Below are positions 48,101-57,054 of a DNA stretch of 64,000 nucleotides, one piece after another. Position numbers and translations under genes: made by a program. The notes under the pieces were generated by a model. It saw only the letters and a program-made list of their open reading frames with translations. It did no database searches and had not been told where the DNA came from. Origin of the DNA: Pseudomonas fortuita (GTDB lineage Bacteria > Pseudomonadota > Gammaproteobacteria > Pseudomonadales > Pseudomonadaceae); assembly GCF_026898135.2 (NCBI RefSeq), contig NZ_CP114035.2, forward strand, positions 4,939,501 to 5,003,500, given 5' to 3'. Position 1 is the first letter of the stretch. Each line of letters starts with the position of its first letter.

Positions 48101-49471
48101 CCTGGGTTCGATCAGGCCCCCGAGCCGGACCTTGCCCTGACTGAACTGTTACGTGCCCGTCTGAGTGGCCATGGCCCCAGCACCGCGCCACAGATAGCCG
48201 CACCGCTTGGCAAGCCGTTGCCAGCCGTCGAGCAGGCACTGGCCCGCCTGGAAGCTGAAGGCTATGTGCTGCGCGGGCATTTCAGCCCTGGTGCAACCGA
48301 CCTGCAGTGGTGCGAACGCCATTTGCTGGCGCGCATTCATCGCTACACCGTGAAACGCCTGCGCCGGGAGATCGAACCGGTCAGCCTCCAGGACTTCATG
48401 CGCTTTCTGTTCGACTGGCAGCACTTGGCACCTGACGAGCGCTTGCGTGGTCCGCAGGCGCTGGCCGAAGTGCTGGGCCAGTTGCAGGGGTTTCCCAGCG
48501 CCGCCGGGGCGTGGGAGGCGGAACTGCTGCCTTCGCGCATCAAGGACTACAGCCCCCACTGGCTCGACGATGCCTGCCGCAGCGGCCAGTTTGCCTGGAG
48601 CCGGCTGGCGGCAACTTTGGCGAGCAGCACCCTATCAAGTACCCCACTGGTGCTGCTGCCGCGCGACCAGCTGAACACATGGCGCAGCCTGGCGCCCGCC
48701 CCAACGGTGGATGCCCTTGGCCTGCGTGCGCAACGTGTGCACGAAGCGCTTAAAACCGAGGGGGCGCTGTTCTTCGATGAACTGGCGCATGAGGCACGTC
48801 TGCTGCCCAGCGAACTGGAAACTGCGCTGCAGGAGCTGGTGGGTTCGGGCCTGGTCGGTGCGGACAGTTTCACCGGCTTACGCAGCCTGATCACCCCTGC
48901 AGCCAAGCGCAGCTCGCGTAACAGCCGCCGTGGCCACCCGCCGCTTTCCAGCAGCATGGCGCATGCCGGGCGCTGGGCACTGCTGCGCCGCAGCGCTACG
49001 CCACCGGATCAAGACCAGCGCCTGGAGTACATCGCCCGCACCCTGCTGCGCCGCTATGGCGTGATCTGCTGGCGGCTGCTGGAGCGCGAGAGTGATGTAC
49101 TGCCGCCCTGGCGTGAACTGCTGCGCTGCTATCACCGGCTGGAGGCGCGTGGCGAGATCCGTGGTGGGCGCTTCATTGCCGGGCTGGCGGGTGAACAGTT
49201 CGCCTTGCCGGAGGCGGTGGGGTTGCTGCGGCAGGTGCGCCGCCGCGACCCGGACGGGACGTTGCTGGTAGTGAGTGGCAATGACCCGCTGAACCTGACC
49301 GGCTCGTTGCTGCCCGGGGCGAAAGTGCCAGCGGTGAGTGGTAACCGCTTGTTGTATCGCGACGGGGTACCGGTGGCGGTACGGGTGGCCGGGCGTTACT
49401 CGTATCTGGTCGAGGCGCCCGCACAAGAGCAGGAAATCTGGCGGCAGAAACTGCTGCGTGACAAGCACTGA
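45191..49471 (+). CDS. lhr: ATP-dependent helicase Lhr, long form
   Basis: 1,426 residues. Helicase core with Walker A APTGSGKT (50-57), DEIH (177-180), SATQRP and the motif VI-like QRVGRAGH; a winged-helix and Lhr-specific C-terminal half follow to the end. Lhr unwinds RNA:DNA and DNA duplexes and is tied to replication-coupled repair. The genome thus also carries the shorter ligase-associated member at 930-3392. No strong Shine-Dalgarno precedes the ATG at 45191, but the family alignment begins there. Confidence 0.96.
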   Translation: MNLPAKHHPVLALFHPAVRTWFRRHFATVTEAQAQAWPLIHAGQSMLLAAPTGSGKTLSAFLAVLDELFREGLEHQGELPAQTQVIYVSPLKALSNDIRLNLQAPLEGISLALTDQGLNAPHITTAVRTGDTPQKERAAMRKLAPHILVTTPESLYVLMGSASGREGLANVHTVIVDEIHALAGNKRGAHLALTLERLQALCKRPLRRIGLSATQRPVERVAQFLVGSGRPCAIVDVGHARERDLAIEVPPVPLGAVMANDVWGLVYDRLATLAREHRTTLVFVNTRRLAERITRHLSDRLGKEAVAAHHGSLSKELRLGAEQRLKRGHLQVLVATASLELGIDIGDIDLVCQIASPGSIAAFLQRVGRAGHQVDGVPKGRLFATSRDDLIECVALLDCVRQGELDELHIPRAPLDVLAQQIVAEASNQDWHEQALFDCLRQATPYTELDQRHYQALLSMLAEGYNGRQGIRSAYLHRDAVSGTLRGRRGSQLTALTSGGTIPDNADYTVLLEPQALNIGSVNEDFAVESIAGDIFQLGNASYRILRVEAGRVRVEDAHGLPPTIPFWLGEAPGRSNELSAAVARLQARVDQQLAQADGDMVEVLAWLQATFELDEDSASQLLDYLARTREVLGALPSQDTLVMERFFDESGGTQLIIHSPYGSRINRAWGLALRKRFCRTFNFELQAAASEDAIVLSLSTSHSFALDEVWRYLNSRSAEQILVQAVLDAPLFGVRWRWNAGVAMALPRFVGGRKVAPQIQRMKSEDLVAAVFPDQIACLENIAGERQIPDHPLVEQTLDDCLHEAMDSEGWLALLRRMESGAVRLLCRDLPAPSPLASAILNARPYAFLDDAPLEERRTQAVLNRRWSEVHSGDDLGALDADAIAAVAAEAWPQPGNADEMHEALMGLGAISQAEVQGNASWDLLLRQLAKNGRALRLADEKLWLARERLGLLQSVYPDAVLEPALQMLPGFDQAPEPDLALTELLRARLSGHGPSTAPQIAAPLGKPLPAVEQALARLEAEGYVLRGHFSPGATDLQWCERHLLARIHRYTVKRLRREIEPVSLQDFMRFLFDWQHLAPDERLRGPQALAEVLGQLQGFPSAAGAWEAELLPSRIKDYSPHWLDDACRSGQFAWSRLAATLASSTLSSTPLVLLPRDQLNTWRSLAPAPTVDALGLRAQRVHEALKTEGALFFDELAHEARLLPSELETALQELVGSGLVGADSFTGLRSLITPAAKRSSRNSRRGHPPLSSSMAHAGRWALLRRSATPPDQDQRLEYIARTLLRRYGVICWRLLERESDVLPPWRELLRCYHRLEARGEIRGGRFIAGLAGEQFALPEAVGLLRQVRRRDPDGTLLVVSGNDPLNLTGSLLPGAKVPAVSGNRLLYRDGVPVAVRVAGRYSYLVEAPAQEQEIWRQKLLRDKH

Positions 49472-49479
49472 GCGTTAGC

Positions 49480-49590
49480 GGCTGTACCGGCCCTATCGCC
49501 GGCAAGCCAGCTCCCACAAAGATGTCACTTCGCTCGAAGCTGGTGATGACCTGTAGGAGCTGGCTTGCCGGCGATAGGGCCGGTACAGCC
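49480..49590. repeat. Inverted pair of REP elements (CTATCGCCGGCAAGCC type)
   Basis: GTACCGGCCCTATCGCCGGC then AAGCCAGCTCCCACA, and the inverse TGTAGGAGCTGGCTTGCC then GGCGATAGGGCCGGTAC, separated by about 40 bp. A near-identical pair lies at 57819-57926. Confidence 0.9.
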
Positions 49591-49604
49591 AGTACATAAC
49601 TTGA

Positions 49605-49619
49605 CGAGAATGATTTTCG
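49605..49619. promoter_or_regulatory. Fur-box-like site before the glutamate synthase-like gene
   Basis: CGAGAATGATTTTCG matches 10 of 14 fixed positions of the 7-1-7 Fur core TGATAATNATTATCA and is close to a perfect dyad (GAGAATGATTTTC). It lies about 97 bp before the start at 49716, with TTGACG just to its left as a possible -35. Confidence 0.45.
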
Positions 49620-49715
49620 CTACCCCGATTTTAATTTGCAGGGCCCTGCAACTTGGCTATGGTCGGGGTTTGCCCCCAGGCCCTGAGCCTGACCGCGCCA
49701 TCGCAAGGACCCTGT

Positions 49716-51335
49716 ATGAGCCTGTCACTCCTCAGTCGCTATGCCTTCTTCGCAGCCTGTGTGCTGTTCACCCTGGCGAGCTTGCCCTTCACCCACCACG
49801 AATGGTTGTGGCCGTTCACCCTGACCACGGGCATCCTCAGCCTGATCGGCTTGTTCGACCTGCTGCAGCAACGCCATGCCGTACGCCGCAACTACCCGAT
49901 CCTGGGCAACATCCGCTATCTGGTCGAGGCCATTCGCCCGGAAATCCGCCAGTACTTGCTGGAGTCCGACAGCGACGCCCTGCCATTCTCCCGCGCTCAG
50001 CGCTCGTTGGTGTACGCCCGGGCCAAGAACGAAGCCTCGGACAAACCGTTCGGCACCCTGATAGACGTATACGAGTCTGGTTTCGAGTTCATCGGCCACT
50101 CCATGCGCCCGGCGCCGCTGGCCGACCCAAGCAGCTTCCGCGTCATCGTCGGCGGGCCGCAGTGCAGCCAGCCGTACTCGGCCTCGATCTTCAACATTTC
50201 GGCCATGAGCTTCGGCTCGCTCAGCGCCAATGCCATCCGCGCCCTCAACCAGGGCGCCAAGCTGGGCAACTTCCACCATGACACCGGCGAAGGCAGTATC
50301 AGCCCTTATCACCGCGAGCATGGCGGCGACCTGGTCTGGGAACTGGGCAGCGGCTACTTCGGTTGCCGCACGCCGGACGGGCGTTTCGACCCCGAACGCT
50401 TCGCCGCCCAGGCGCGCAGCCCGCAGGTGCGCATGATCGAAATCAAGATGAGCCAGGGCGCCAAGCCCGGCCACGGCGGCATCCTGCCCAAACACAAGGT
50501 AACCCAAGAGATTGCCGAGACCCGAGGCGTGCTGATGGGCGAAGACTGCATCTCGCCGTCGCGCCACAGCGCTTTCTCCACGCCGATCGAGATGATGCAG
50601 TTCATTGCCCAGCTGCGTGAGCTGTCCGGCGGCAAACCAGTCGGCTTCAAATTCTGCCTGGGCCACCCGTGGGAGTTCATGGGCATCGCCAAGGCCATGC
50701 TGGAAACCGGCATCCTGCCCGACTTCATCGTCGTCGATGGCAAGGAAGGCGGCACCGGCGCCGCACCGGTAGAGTTCACCGACCATATCGGTGTGCCGCT
50801 GCGCGAAGGCCTGCTGTTCGTGCACAACACGCTGGTTGGCCTGAACCTGCGTGACAAGATCAAGCTCGGGGCCAGCGGCAAGATCGTCAGCGCCTTCGAC
50901 ATCGCCAGCGTGCTGGCCATTGGTGCTGACTGGGCCAACTCGGCGCGTGGCTTCATGTTCGCCATTGGCTGCATCCAGTCGCAGAGCTGCCACACCAACA
51001 AGTGCCCCACCGGCGTGGCCACGCAAGACCCACTGCGCCAGCGCGCTCTGGTGGTGCCGGACAAGGCCCAACGGGTGCTGAACTTCCACCACAACACCTT
51101 GCGTGCCCTGGCCGAAATGCTCGCGGCGGCGGGCCTGGACCACCCGGCGCAGCTGGAAGCCAAGCACCTGGTGCGGCGCGTCTCGGCCACCGAGATCAAG
51201 TTGTTCTCGCAGATGCATGTGTTCTTGAAACCGGGCGAGTTGCTGACCGGCGAGGTGAACGGGCAGTTCTATTCACGCATGTGGCAACTGGCCCGGGCCG
51301 ACAGCTTTGAGCCACACAGCGAAGTGGCTGCCTGA
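49716..51335 (+). CDS. FMN-binding glutamate synthase-like protein, membrane-anchored
   Basis: 539 residues. Two N-terminal membrane segments (about 4-24 and 28-45) precede a GltB-type FMN barrel (about 95-500) with KPGHGGILPKHKV, DGKEGGTGAAP, IGADWANSARGFMFAIGC and the 3Fe-4S cysteines in CIQSQSCHTNKCP. It lacks the glutaminase (GAT) domain and the C-terminal beta-helix of GltB, and no gltD is adjacent, so a classical glutamate synthase role is not expected. Function is unknown. Fur-like and REP sequences lie upstream. Confidence 0.88.
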   Translation: MSLSLLSRYAFFAACVLFTLASLPFTHHEWLWPFTLTTGILSLIGLFDLLQQRHAVRRNYPILGNIRYLVEAIRPEIRQYLLESDSDALPFSRAQRSLVYARAKNEASDKPFGTLIDVYESGFEFIGHSMRPAPLADPSSFRVIVGGPQCSQPYSASIFNISAMSFGSLSANAIRALNQGAKLGNFHHDTGEGSISPYHREHGGDLVWELGSGYFGCRTPDGRFDPERFAAQARSPQVRMIEIKMSQGAKPGHGGILPKHKVTQEIAETRGVLMGEDCISPSRHSAFSTPIEMMQFIAQLRELSGGKPVGFKFCLGHPWEFMGIAKAMLETGILPDFIVVDGKEGGTGAAPVEFTDHIGVPLREGLLFVHNTLVGLNLRDKIKLGASGKIVSAFDIASVLAIGADWANSARGFMFAIGCIQSQSCHTNKCPTGVATQDPLRQRALVVPDKAQRVLNFHHNTLRALAEMLAAAGLDHPAQLEAKHLVRRVSATEIKLFSQMHVFLKPGELLTGEVNGQFYSRMWQLARADSFEPHSEVAA

Positions 51336-51343
51336 TAGAGCCC

Positions 51344-51450
51344 TGGGGCTGCTGCGCAGCCAGATCGCGACACAAGGCCGCTCCTGCAGAAATACGCGAT
51401 CTCCTGTAGGAGCGGCCTTGCGCCGCGATGGGCCGCAAAGCGGCCCCAGA
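51344..51450. repeat. Inverted pair of REP elements (AGGAGCGGCCTTG type)
   Basis: Two inverted copies: the left ends ACACAAGGCCGCTCCTGCAG, the right starts CTGTAGGAGCGGCCTTGCGC, each flanked by GGCC/GCTGC hairpins. It is the same family as 5531-5650 and lies between two convergent genes. Confidence 0.88.
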
Positions 51451-51459
51451 GGTTTCAGA

Positions 51460-52878
51460 TCAGGAAGCGGTACAGGCCACACCTTGTACGTCTTTCGGCG
51501 CCAGACGGAACGCGTAGTACAGCACGGTCAGCAGCACCAGGAACGCCGGGCCAATGTACAGGGCCACACGGGTATCCTCGAAGTACGCCATCAAGCCAAC
51601 CACCAGCACCAGGAAACCCAGCGCCAGGTAGGAGCTCAGCGGCCACAGCCACATGCGGTACTTCAGTGCCTTGCGCTCAGCAGTGGAAAGACCGGCACGG
51701 AACTTGAGCTGCGCCAGCAGGATCATCACCCAGGTCCAGATTGCACCGAAGGTGGCAATCGACGTTACCCAGACAAACACTTTTTCCGGCACCAGGTAGT
51801 TGGCCAGCACGCCCAGCAGTAGCGCGCCGATCGACAGCAGCAGTGCATTGCGCGGTACGCCATTCTTCGAGGTACGGGCAAAGGCGGCAGGGGCCTGGCC
51901 GTTTTGTGCCAGGCTGTAGAGCATGCGCCCGGTGCTGAAAATCCCGCCGTTGCACGACGACAGCGCCGCGGTGATGACCACGAAGTTGATGATGCCGGCG
52001 GCGGTCTTGATGCCGAGGCGCTCGAAGGTCATGACGAACGGGCTACCCTGGCTGCCAATTTCGTTCCACGGGTAGATCGACAGGATCACGAACAACGCAC
52101 CGACGTAGAACAGCAGGATGCGCCAGAACACCGAGCCAATGGCCTGTGGGATGGTCTTTTGCGGGTTGCGTGCTTCGCCGGCGGTCAAACCGATCATTTC
52201 CACACCCAGGTAGGCGAACATCACCATCTGCAGCGACATCAGCACGCCGGTCACGCCATTCGGCATGAAGCCGCCGTTGCTCCACAGGTTGGAGACACCT
52301 ACAGCCACACCGTCATTGCCGAAGCCGAAGGCAATGACACCGATGCCGCCAAGGACCATGGCGATGATGGTGACAATCTTGATCAGGGCGAACCAGAACT
52401 CGAATTCACCAAAGGCCTTCACCGCTACCAGGTTAACGGCGCCCATGCTACCCAAGGCTGCCAGGGCCCAGATCCAGCGGGGCACGTCGGGGAACCAGAT
52501 ACCCATGTAGATGGCTACTGCAGTAATTTCGGCGACACAGGTCACCAACCAGAGGAACCAGTAGTTCCACCCGGTGAGGAAGCCCGCCAGCGGGCCGAGG
52601 TAGTCTTGGGCATAGCGGCTGAACGACCCGGCGACCGGGTTATGCACGGCCATTTCGCCAAGGGCGCGCATGATCACCAGGATGGCCAAGCCACCGATGA
52701 TGTAGGACAGCATGATGGCAGGGCCGGCCATTTCGATGGCTTTGGCCGAACCGAGGAAAAGACCGACGCCGATACAGGCGCCCAGCGCCATCAGGCGGAT
52801 GTGCCGTTCGCCCAGTTCACGCTTGAGCGGGCCGCCTTCATTGGCCTGGCCATGGGCAGAGTGGTTGCCGACTGGCAT
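51460..52878 (-). CDS. Amino-acid permease (AAT/APC family)
   Basis: 472 residues with twelve membrane segments. The N-terminal ELGERHIRLMALGACIGVGLF with the GxGLF-type start of TM1, the AGPAIMLSYIIGG segment and GEMAVHNPVAGSF are characteristic of AAT-family permeases for amino acids such as proline, histidine or aromatic ones. By position it may be the proline-specific ProY-type permease, but specificity cannot be read. It is convergent to the glutamate synthase-like gene. Confidence 0.9.
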   Translation of the reverse strand: MPVGNHSAHGQANEGGPLKRELGERHIRLMALGACIGVGLFLGSAKAIEMAGPAIMLSYIIGGLAILVIMRALGEMAVHNPVAGSFSRYAQDYLGPLAGFLTGWNYWFLWLVTCVAEITAVAIYMGIWFPDVPRWIWALAALGSMGAVNLVAVKAFGEFEFWFALIKIVTIIAMVLGGIGVIAFGFGNDGVAVGVSNLWSNGGFMPNGVTGVLMSLQMVMFAYLGVEMIGLTAGEARNPQKTIPQAIGSVFWRILLFYVGALFVILSIYPWNEIGSQGSPFVMTFERLGIKTAAGIINFVVITAALSSCNGGIFSTGRMLYSLAQNGQAPAAFARTSKNGVPRNALLLSIGALLLGVLANYLVPEKVFVWVTSIATFGAIWTWVMILLAQLKFRAGLSTAERKALKYRMWLWPLSSYLALGFLVLVVGLMAYFEDTRVALYIGPAFLVLLTVLYYAFRLAPKDVQGVACTAS

Positions 52879-53269
52879 AGCAATACAACCTCATTTTGTT
52901 ATTGGATTTGACCTTCGTGCAGCACCGGCCAGGCCGATAGGCGTGGCGTCTGCTTGCCAGGCTGGCTTCGTGGGCCGGCCCGTTTGCCGGGGTAGAGCGC
53001 CCGGCAGGGCGAAGGGGCCGAGCAGTATAGGAAGACCGTTGCAGGGTTTTTCGCTGTATATACAGGAATAATCAGCAAGTTTTCTCGCCCGTGCAGCGGC
53101 CCGGAAAACTGCCCCGGCACCATAGCAACATCTCGGGGTCAAAAAACCCACACCAAAGCCGCATAGCCCTACCCCGCTTTTCTCCACCTCCTACAAATTT
53201 TTCACCTCACCCGCTCAACGTCTAAGCTTCAGACAAGCAAGACGAAAACACCTGGCCGGATTGAAGACT
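52879..53269. other. Intergenic region between the permease and the penicillin-binding protein gene
   Basis: 391 bp between divergent genes. A G+C-rich partial dyad lies at 52972-53025 (GCCGGCCCGTTTGCCGGG). An AT-rich patch around 53045-53080 contains AAACAG-type bases but no clear promoter boxes. I see no credible gene. Confidence 0.35.
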
Positions 53270-56200
53270 ATGGGCGCACTGTGGCAATCGGAACCAAGCA
53301 GAACGGAAGCACCCGAGATACCTCCGGCCGAGACGCCCCAACCGAAGCCCCCCCGTCAGCGTCGGCTTTGGTGGCGGCTGATCATCCTCATCCTGCTGGT
53401 GGCGCTGGTAGCCATCGGCTTCGCTGCGTATGACGAATTCCGCACCTCCGAACTGCAATCGCGCGAGTTCAGCAAACTGGCCGCTACGCTGACCTACTCG
53501 CTGGAGCCTGGCCCTAGTGACGCCATTATCTACCCCGGTGAAGGGCCGTTCGACAAACGACTGGGCTACAGCGCCCTGGGCGAATTCCTGCCACGCCTGC
53601 TCAAGCGCGACTACCTGATCACTGAGCAGGTGAGGTTCTCCCCTGCGCTGATGAACTACGTCGATCATGGGCTGTTCGCGCCCTATATCGAGAAAATCCA
53701 GGCCGGCCTGTCGATCACTGATTGCCGCGGCGACACGCTGTACCAGTACAACTATCCACAGCACCTGTACCCGAACTTTGCCGCAATCCCGCCGGTGATG
53801 GTCAACAGCCTGTTGTTCATCGAGAACCGCGACCTGCTCGATACCCAGGACCCGCGCAACAACCCCGCCGTGGACTGGCCACGCTTTGCCAAAGCCGCCT
53901 ACAGCCAGGTGGCCAAGTACCTGGCTTTGCCTGGTCAGTCTGCGGGCGGCAGCACGTTGGCCACGCAACTGGAAAAGTACCGCCACTCACCGGACGGCCT
54001 GACCGTGTCGGGTGCCGAGAAAATCCGACAGATGATTTCTGCCAGCGTGCGCGCCTACCGGGGCGGCCCGGATACCACCGAAGCACGCCAGCGCATCGTG
54101 CGCGACTACCTCAACAGTGTGCCGCTGTCGGCCGTGCCCGGGCACGGCGAAGTACACGGCATGGCCGAAGGCTTGCGGGTGTGGTACGGCGCCGACTTCG
54201 ACCAGGTCAACCTGGCGCTGAATTCCACCGCCACTGACGCCGAAAGCATGGCCACACGCGGCCTTGCCCTGCGCCAGGTGCTGTCGCTGATGATTGCCCA
54301 GCGCCGCCCGTCCCACTACCTGTCCAAGGGCCGGGTCGAGCTGGCCGAACTCACCGATTCGCACATCCGCGTGCTCGCCGCAAACAATGTGATAGAGCAG
54401 CCACTGGCCGAAGCCGCACTGGCCAGCAAAGCGGTCTATCGCGACTGGGTAGCGCAGCCAACCATCGTGCCGATCGTCACCAACAAGGGCATCAGCCTGG
54501 CGCGTAACCGGCTGGCAGCCATGCTCAACCGCCCGCTGTATGATCTCGACCGCCTCGATGTGTCGGCCACCAGTACCCTGCAGGCCGACCTGCAACTGCA
54601 GGTCAGCCAGTACCTGAAAAACCTTGCCGACCCCGAGTTTGCCGCGCAGATGGGGCTGATCGGCGAGCGCCTGCTCACCACCAAGACCACCGACCAGGTG
54701 AGCTACAGCTTCACTTTGTTTGAGCGCACGGCCGACGGCTCGCGTGTACGGGTGCAGACCGACAGCACCAACCAGCCCTTCGACATCAACGAAGGCAGCA
54801 AGCTGGAGCTGGGCTCCACCGCCAAGTTGCGGGTGCTGACCACATACCTGGAGATCATCGCCGAACTGCACGACAAGTACGCCGGCAAGCCCGCTGCCGA
54901 GTTGAAGAAGGTCGAAGTCGCCGAACTCGACCGCATTACCCAGTGGTCGCTGGAATGGCTGGCGCAGAACAGCAAGAACCAGAGCCTGGACGCCATGCTC
55001 GACGCCGCGCTGGAGCGCAAATACTCCGCCAATACCGGTGAAGCCTTTTTCACAGGCGGCGGCATGCACGTGTTCAACAACTTCCGCAAGGAAGACAACA
55101 GCCGCAACCCGACACTCAAGGATGCCCTACGCGAATCGATCAACCTGCCGTTCATCCGCCTGATGCGCGACCTGGTGCGCTACGTGACCTACCAGCAGCC
55201 GTACAACCGCGTGCCGCTGCTCAAGGACGACGCCGACCCTCGCCGCCAGGAATACCTGGCCCGCTTCGCCGACAAGGAAGGCACCAACTACCTGATGCGC
55301 TTCTGGAAGAAATACCAGCGCAAAACCTCGCAGCAGCGCCTGGACACCTTCCTGGACAGCATGCGCGTGACCCCACAGCGGCTGGCAGCGGTGCACCGCT
55401 ACCTGTTCCCTGAAGCAGGGCAGGAAACCTTCAATGCCTTCGTACGTGCCCACCTCAAGGGCGACAAGGCTGCCTTGGGCAAGTTGACCGACGGCCGCCT
55501 GTCAGAGATGTACGATGCCTATGGCCCCGGTAAATACGACCTGCCCGACCAAGGCTACATTGCCAAGGTCCACCCGCTGGACCTTTGGCTGCTCGGCTAC
55601 CTGCTGAAGAACCCGAGCTCGACCTTGACCGAAATGGTCAACGCCAGCCGTTTCGAGCGCCAAGAGGTGTACAGCTGGCTGTTCAAGAGCCGCTACCAAG
55701 GGGCCCGCGATAGCCGCATCCGCACCATGGTGGAGATCGAAGCCTTCCTCGACATCCACCAGCGCTGGAAGCGCGTTGGCTATCCATTCGACCACCTCGT
55801 GCCCTCGCTGGCCACCGCGATCGGCAGTTCGGGCGACCGTCCTGCCGCCCTGTCCGAACTGGTCGGCATCATCCAGAACGACGGCATACGCCTGCCTACC
55901 CTGCGCATCGACACCCTGCACTTTGCAGCCAATACACCTTATGAGACCAAGTTGATCACCGACCCGGACCGGGGCGTGCGGATTCTGCCCGTGGAAGTGG
56001 CGCGCGCACTGAAAGGCGCCATGTCGCAGGTGGTGGATGCAGGCACGGCGCGGCGTATTTCCGGCAGTTTCAAGCTGCAGGACGGTACACCACTGGTGAT
56101 GGGGGGCAAGACCGGTACCGGTGACAACCGCATTGAAAGCTTCGGCGCCGGTGGCAGGCTGATTGGCTCGCGCTCGCTGAACCGTACAGCCACCTTTGTG

Positions 56201-56419
56201 TTCTTCCTTGGCGACAACCACTTCGGCACCCTCACCGCCTTCGTGCCGGGGCGCTCGGCAGAGGCATTCAAATTCACCTCGGCGCTGCCGGTGCAGGTTC
56301 TCAAAGGCATGGCCCCGATTCTCATGCCGTACCTGCAGCCGGGCAATCCGAATGAGTGCAAACCGCCGCAGGTGGCCGTGAACACACCGACTGCGGCAGG
56401 GAACGTATCGAATGAATAG
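53270..56419 (+). CDS. Bifunctional transglycosylase/transpeptidase-like protein, atypical class A PBP
   Basis: 1,049 residues. A cytoplasmic Pro-rich tail and one membrane anchor (about 33-52) are followed by a lysozyme-like glycosyltransferase domain (about 110-320) with IENRDLLD in place of EDRRFY and GGSTLATQLEK. The transpeptidase domain has the active-site Ser in STAK (516-519) and KTG (947-949). The SxN motif was not located with confidence. It differs from PBP1a/PBP1b in length and in the odd glycosyltransferase motifs. It would polymerise peptidoglycan if active. The ATG at 53270 is used; TTG at 53261 is possible. Confidence 0.8.
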   Translation: MGALWQSEPSRTEAPEIPPAETPQPKPPRQRRLWWRLIILILLVALVAIGFAAYDEFRTSELQSREFSKLAATLTYSLEPGPSDAIIYPGEGPFDKRLGYSALGEFLPRLLKRDYLITEQVRFSPALMNYVDHGLFAPYIEKIQAGLSITDCRGDTLYQYNYPQHLYPNFAAIPPVMVNSLLFIENRDLLDTQDPRNNPAVDWPRFAKAAYSQVAKYLALPGQSAGGSTLATQLEKYRHSPDGLTVSGAEKIRQMISASVRAYRGGPDTTEARQRIVRDYLNSVPLSAVPGHGEVHGMAEGLRVWYGADFDQVNLALNSTATDAESMATRGLALRQVLSLMIAQRRPSHYLSKGRVELAELTDSHIRVLAANNVIEQPLAEAALASKAVYRDWVAQPTIVPIVTNKGISLARNRLAAMLNRPLYDLDRLDVSATSTLQADLQLQVSQYLKNLADPEFAAQMGLIGERLLTTKTTDQVSYSFTLFERTADGSRVRVQTDSTNQPFDINEGSKLELGSTAKLRVLTTYLEIIAELHDKYAGKPAAELKKVEVAELDRITQWSLEWLAQNSKNQSLDAMLDAALERKYSANTGEAFFTGGGMHVFNNFRKEDNSRNPTLKDALRESINLPFIRLMRDLVRYVTYQQPYNRVPLLKDDADPRRQEYLARFADKEGTNYLMRFWKKYQRKTSQQRLDTFLDSMRVTPQRLAAVHRYLFPEAGQETFNAFVRAHLKGDKAALGKLTDGRLSEMYDAYGPGKYDLPDQGYIAKVHPLDLWLLGYLLKNPSSTLTEMVNASRFERQEVYSWLFKSRYQGARDSRIRTMVEIEAFLDIHQRWKRVGYPFDHLVPSLATAIGSSGDRPAALSELVGIIQNDGIRLPTLRIDTLHFAANTPYETKLITDPDRGVRILPVEVARALKGAMSQVVDAGTARRISGSFKLQDGTPLVMGGKTGTGDNRIESFGAGGRLIGSRSLNRTATFVFFLGDNHFGTLTAFVPGRSAEAFKFTSALPVQVLKGMAPILMPYLQPGNPNECKPPQVAVNTPTAAGNVSNE

Positions 56420-56434
56420 ATGATAATCATCAGC
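56416..56434. promoter_or_regulatory. Fur box upstream of the PadR-SIP pair
   Basis: The core ATGATAATCAT (56420-56430) matches the Fur consensus at all 11 positions; the flanks match less well, 13 of 19 in total. It overlaps the end of the preceding gene and lies about 80 bp before the padR start. Confidence 0.68.
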
Positions 56435-56452
56435 ATCCAGAGGCTTGTCTTT

Positions 56453-56486
56453 AGATATATCTTGAGTAATATCTTACGATATATCG
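56453..56486. promoter_or_regulatory. Tandem ATATAT palindromes, likely PadR operator
   Basis: AGATATATCT (56453-56462) and CGATATATCG (56477-56486) are both perfect palindromes with centres 24 bp apart, in an AT-rich stretch that must hold the padR promoter. E. coli YqjI binds similar sequences to control yqjH, a ferric reductase like the one encoded downstream here. Confidence 0.65.
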
Positions 56487-56508
56487 AAAACGACGGAGCC
56501 CTGTCCCC

Positions 56509-57054
56509 ATGCGCGAACACACCCCCCATGATCCCTTCGAGCGGCGCCCCGGCCGCGGCGAGCGCGGCCCACGCGTCTTCGCCCCCGGTGACCTCAAGCT
56601 GCTGATGCTGGACCTGCTCGCAGACCAGCCCGGCCACGGTTACGACCTTATCCGCCAGATCGAAAACCTGTTCGACGGCAGCTACAGCCCTAGCCCCGGG
56701 GTGATCTACCCCACGCTGAATTTTCTTGAAGAGGCCGAGTTGATCAGTGGCCAGGTGCAAGGCAGCAAACGCCTCTATGCCATCACCGACGCCGGGCGCA
56801 GCGCCCTGGCCGAGCAGGCTGTCGCCCTGGACGGCGTGCGCATGCGCATCGAGGTCAGCAAACGCGCCCTGCGCGGCCACGACCGCCCGCCAGAAATCCA
56901 TGAAGCAGTCGGCAACCTGCGCCACGCACTGCACATGCACAGCGGCCGCTGGACACCGGAAGAGATCCAACGGGTCCGCGACTTGCTCAACCATACCGCC
57001 AAGGCCATCGCCTCCGGGCCGGCCGAACCTGTCAGGGAGGCTTCCCATGAGTGA
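56509..57054 (+). CDS. PadR-family transcriptional regulator (YqjI-like)
   Basis: 181 residues with a winged helix-turn-helix at about 24-100 (LKLLMLDLLADQPGHGYDLI, SPSPGVIYPTLNFLEEA). The region after it is helical. Its stop overlaps a siderophore-interacting protein gene, matching the YqjI/YqjH pair of E. coli, where YqjI responds to metal. The N-terminal His/Pro-rich tail could bind metal. Fur and ATATAT sites lie directly upstream, so it probably autoregulates. Confidence 0.88.
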   Translation: MREHTPHDPFERRPGRGERGPRVFAPGDLKLLMLDLLADQPGHGYDLIRQIENLFDGSYSPSPGVIYPTLNFLEEAELISGQVQGSKRLYAITDAGRSALAEQAVALDGVRMRIEVSKRALRGHDRPPEIHEAVGNLRHALHMHSGRWTPEEIQRVRDLLNHTAKAIASGPAEPVREASHE

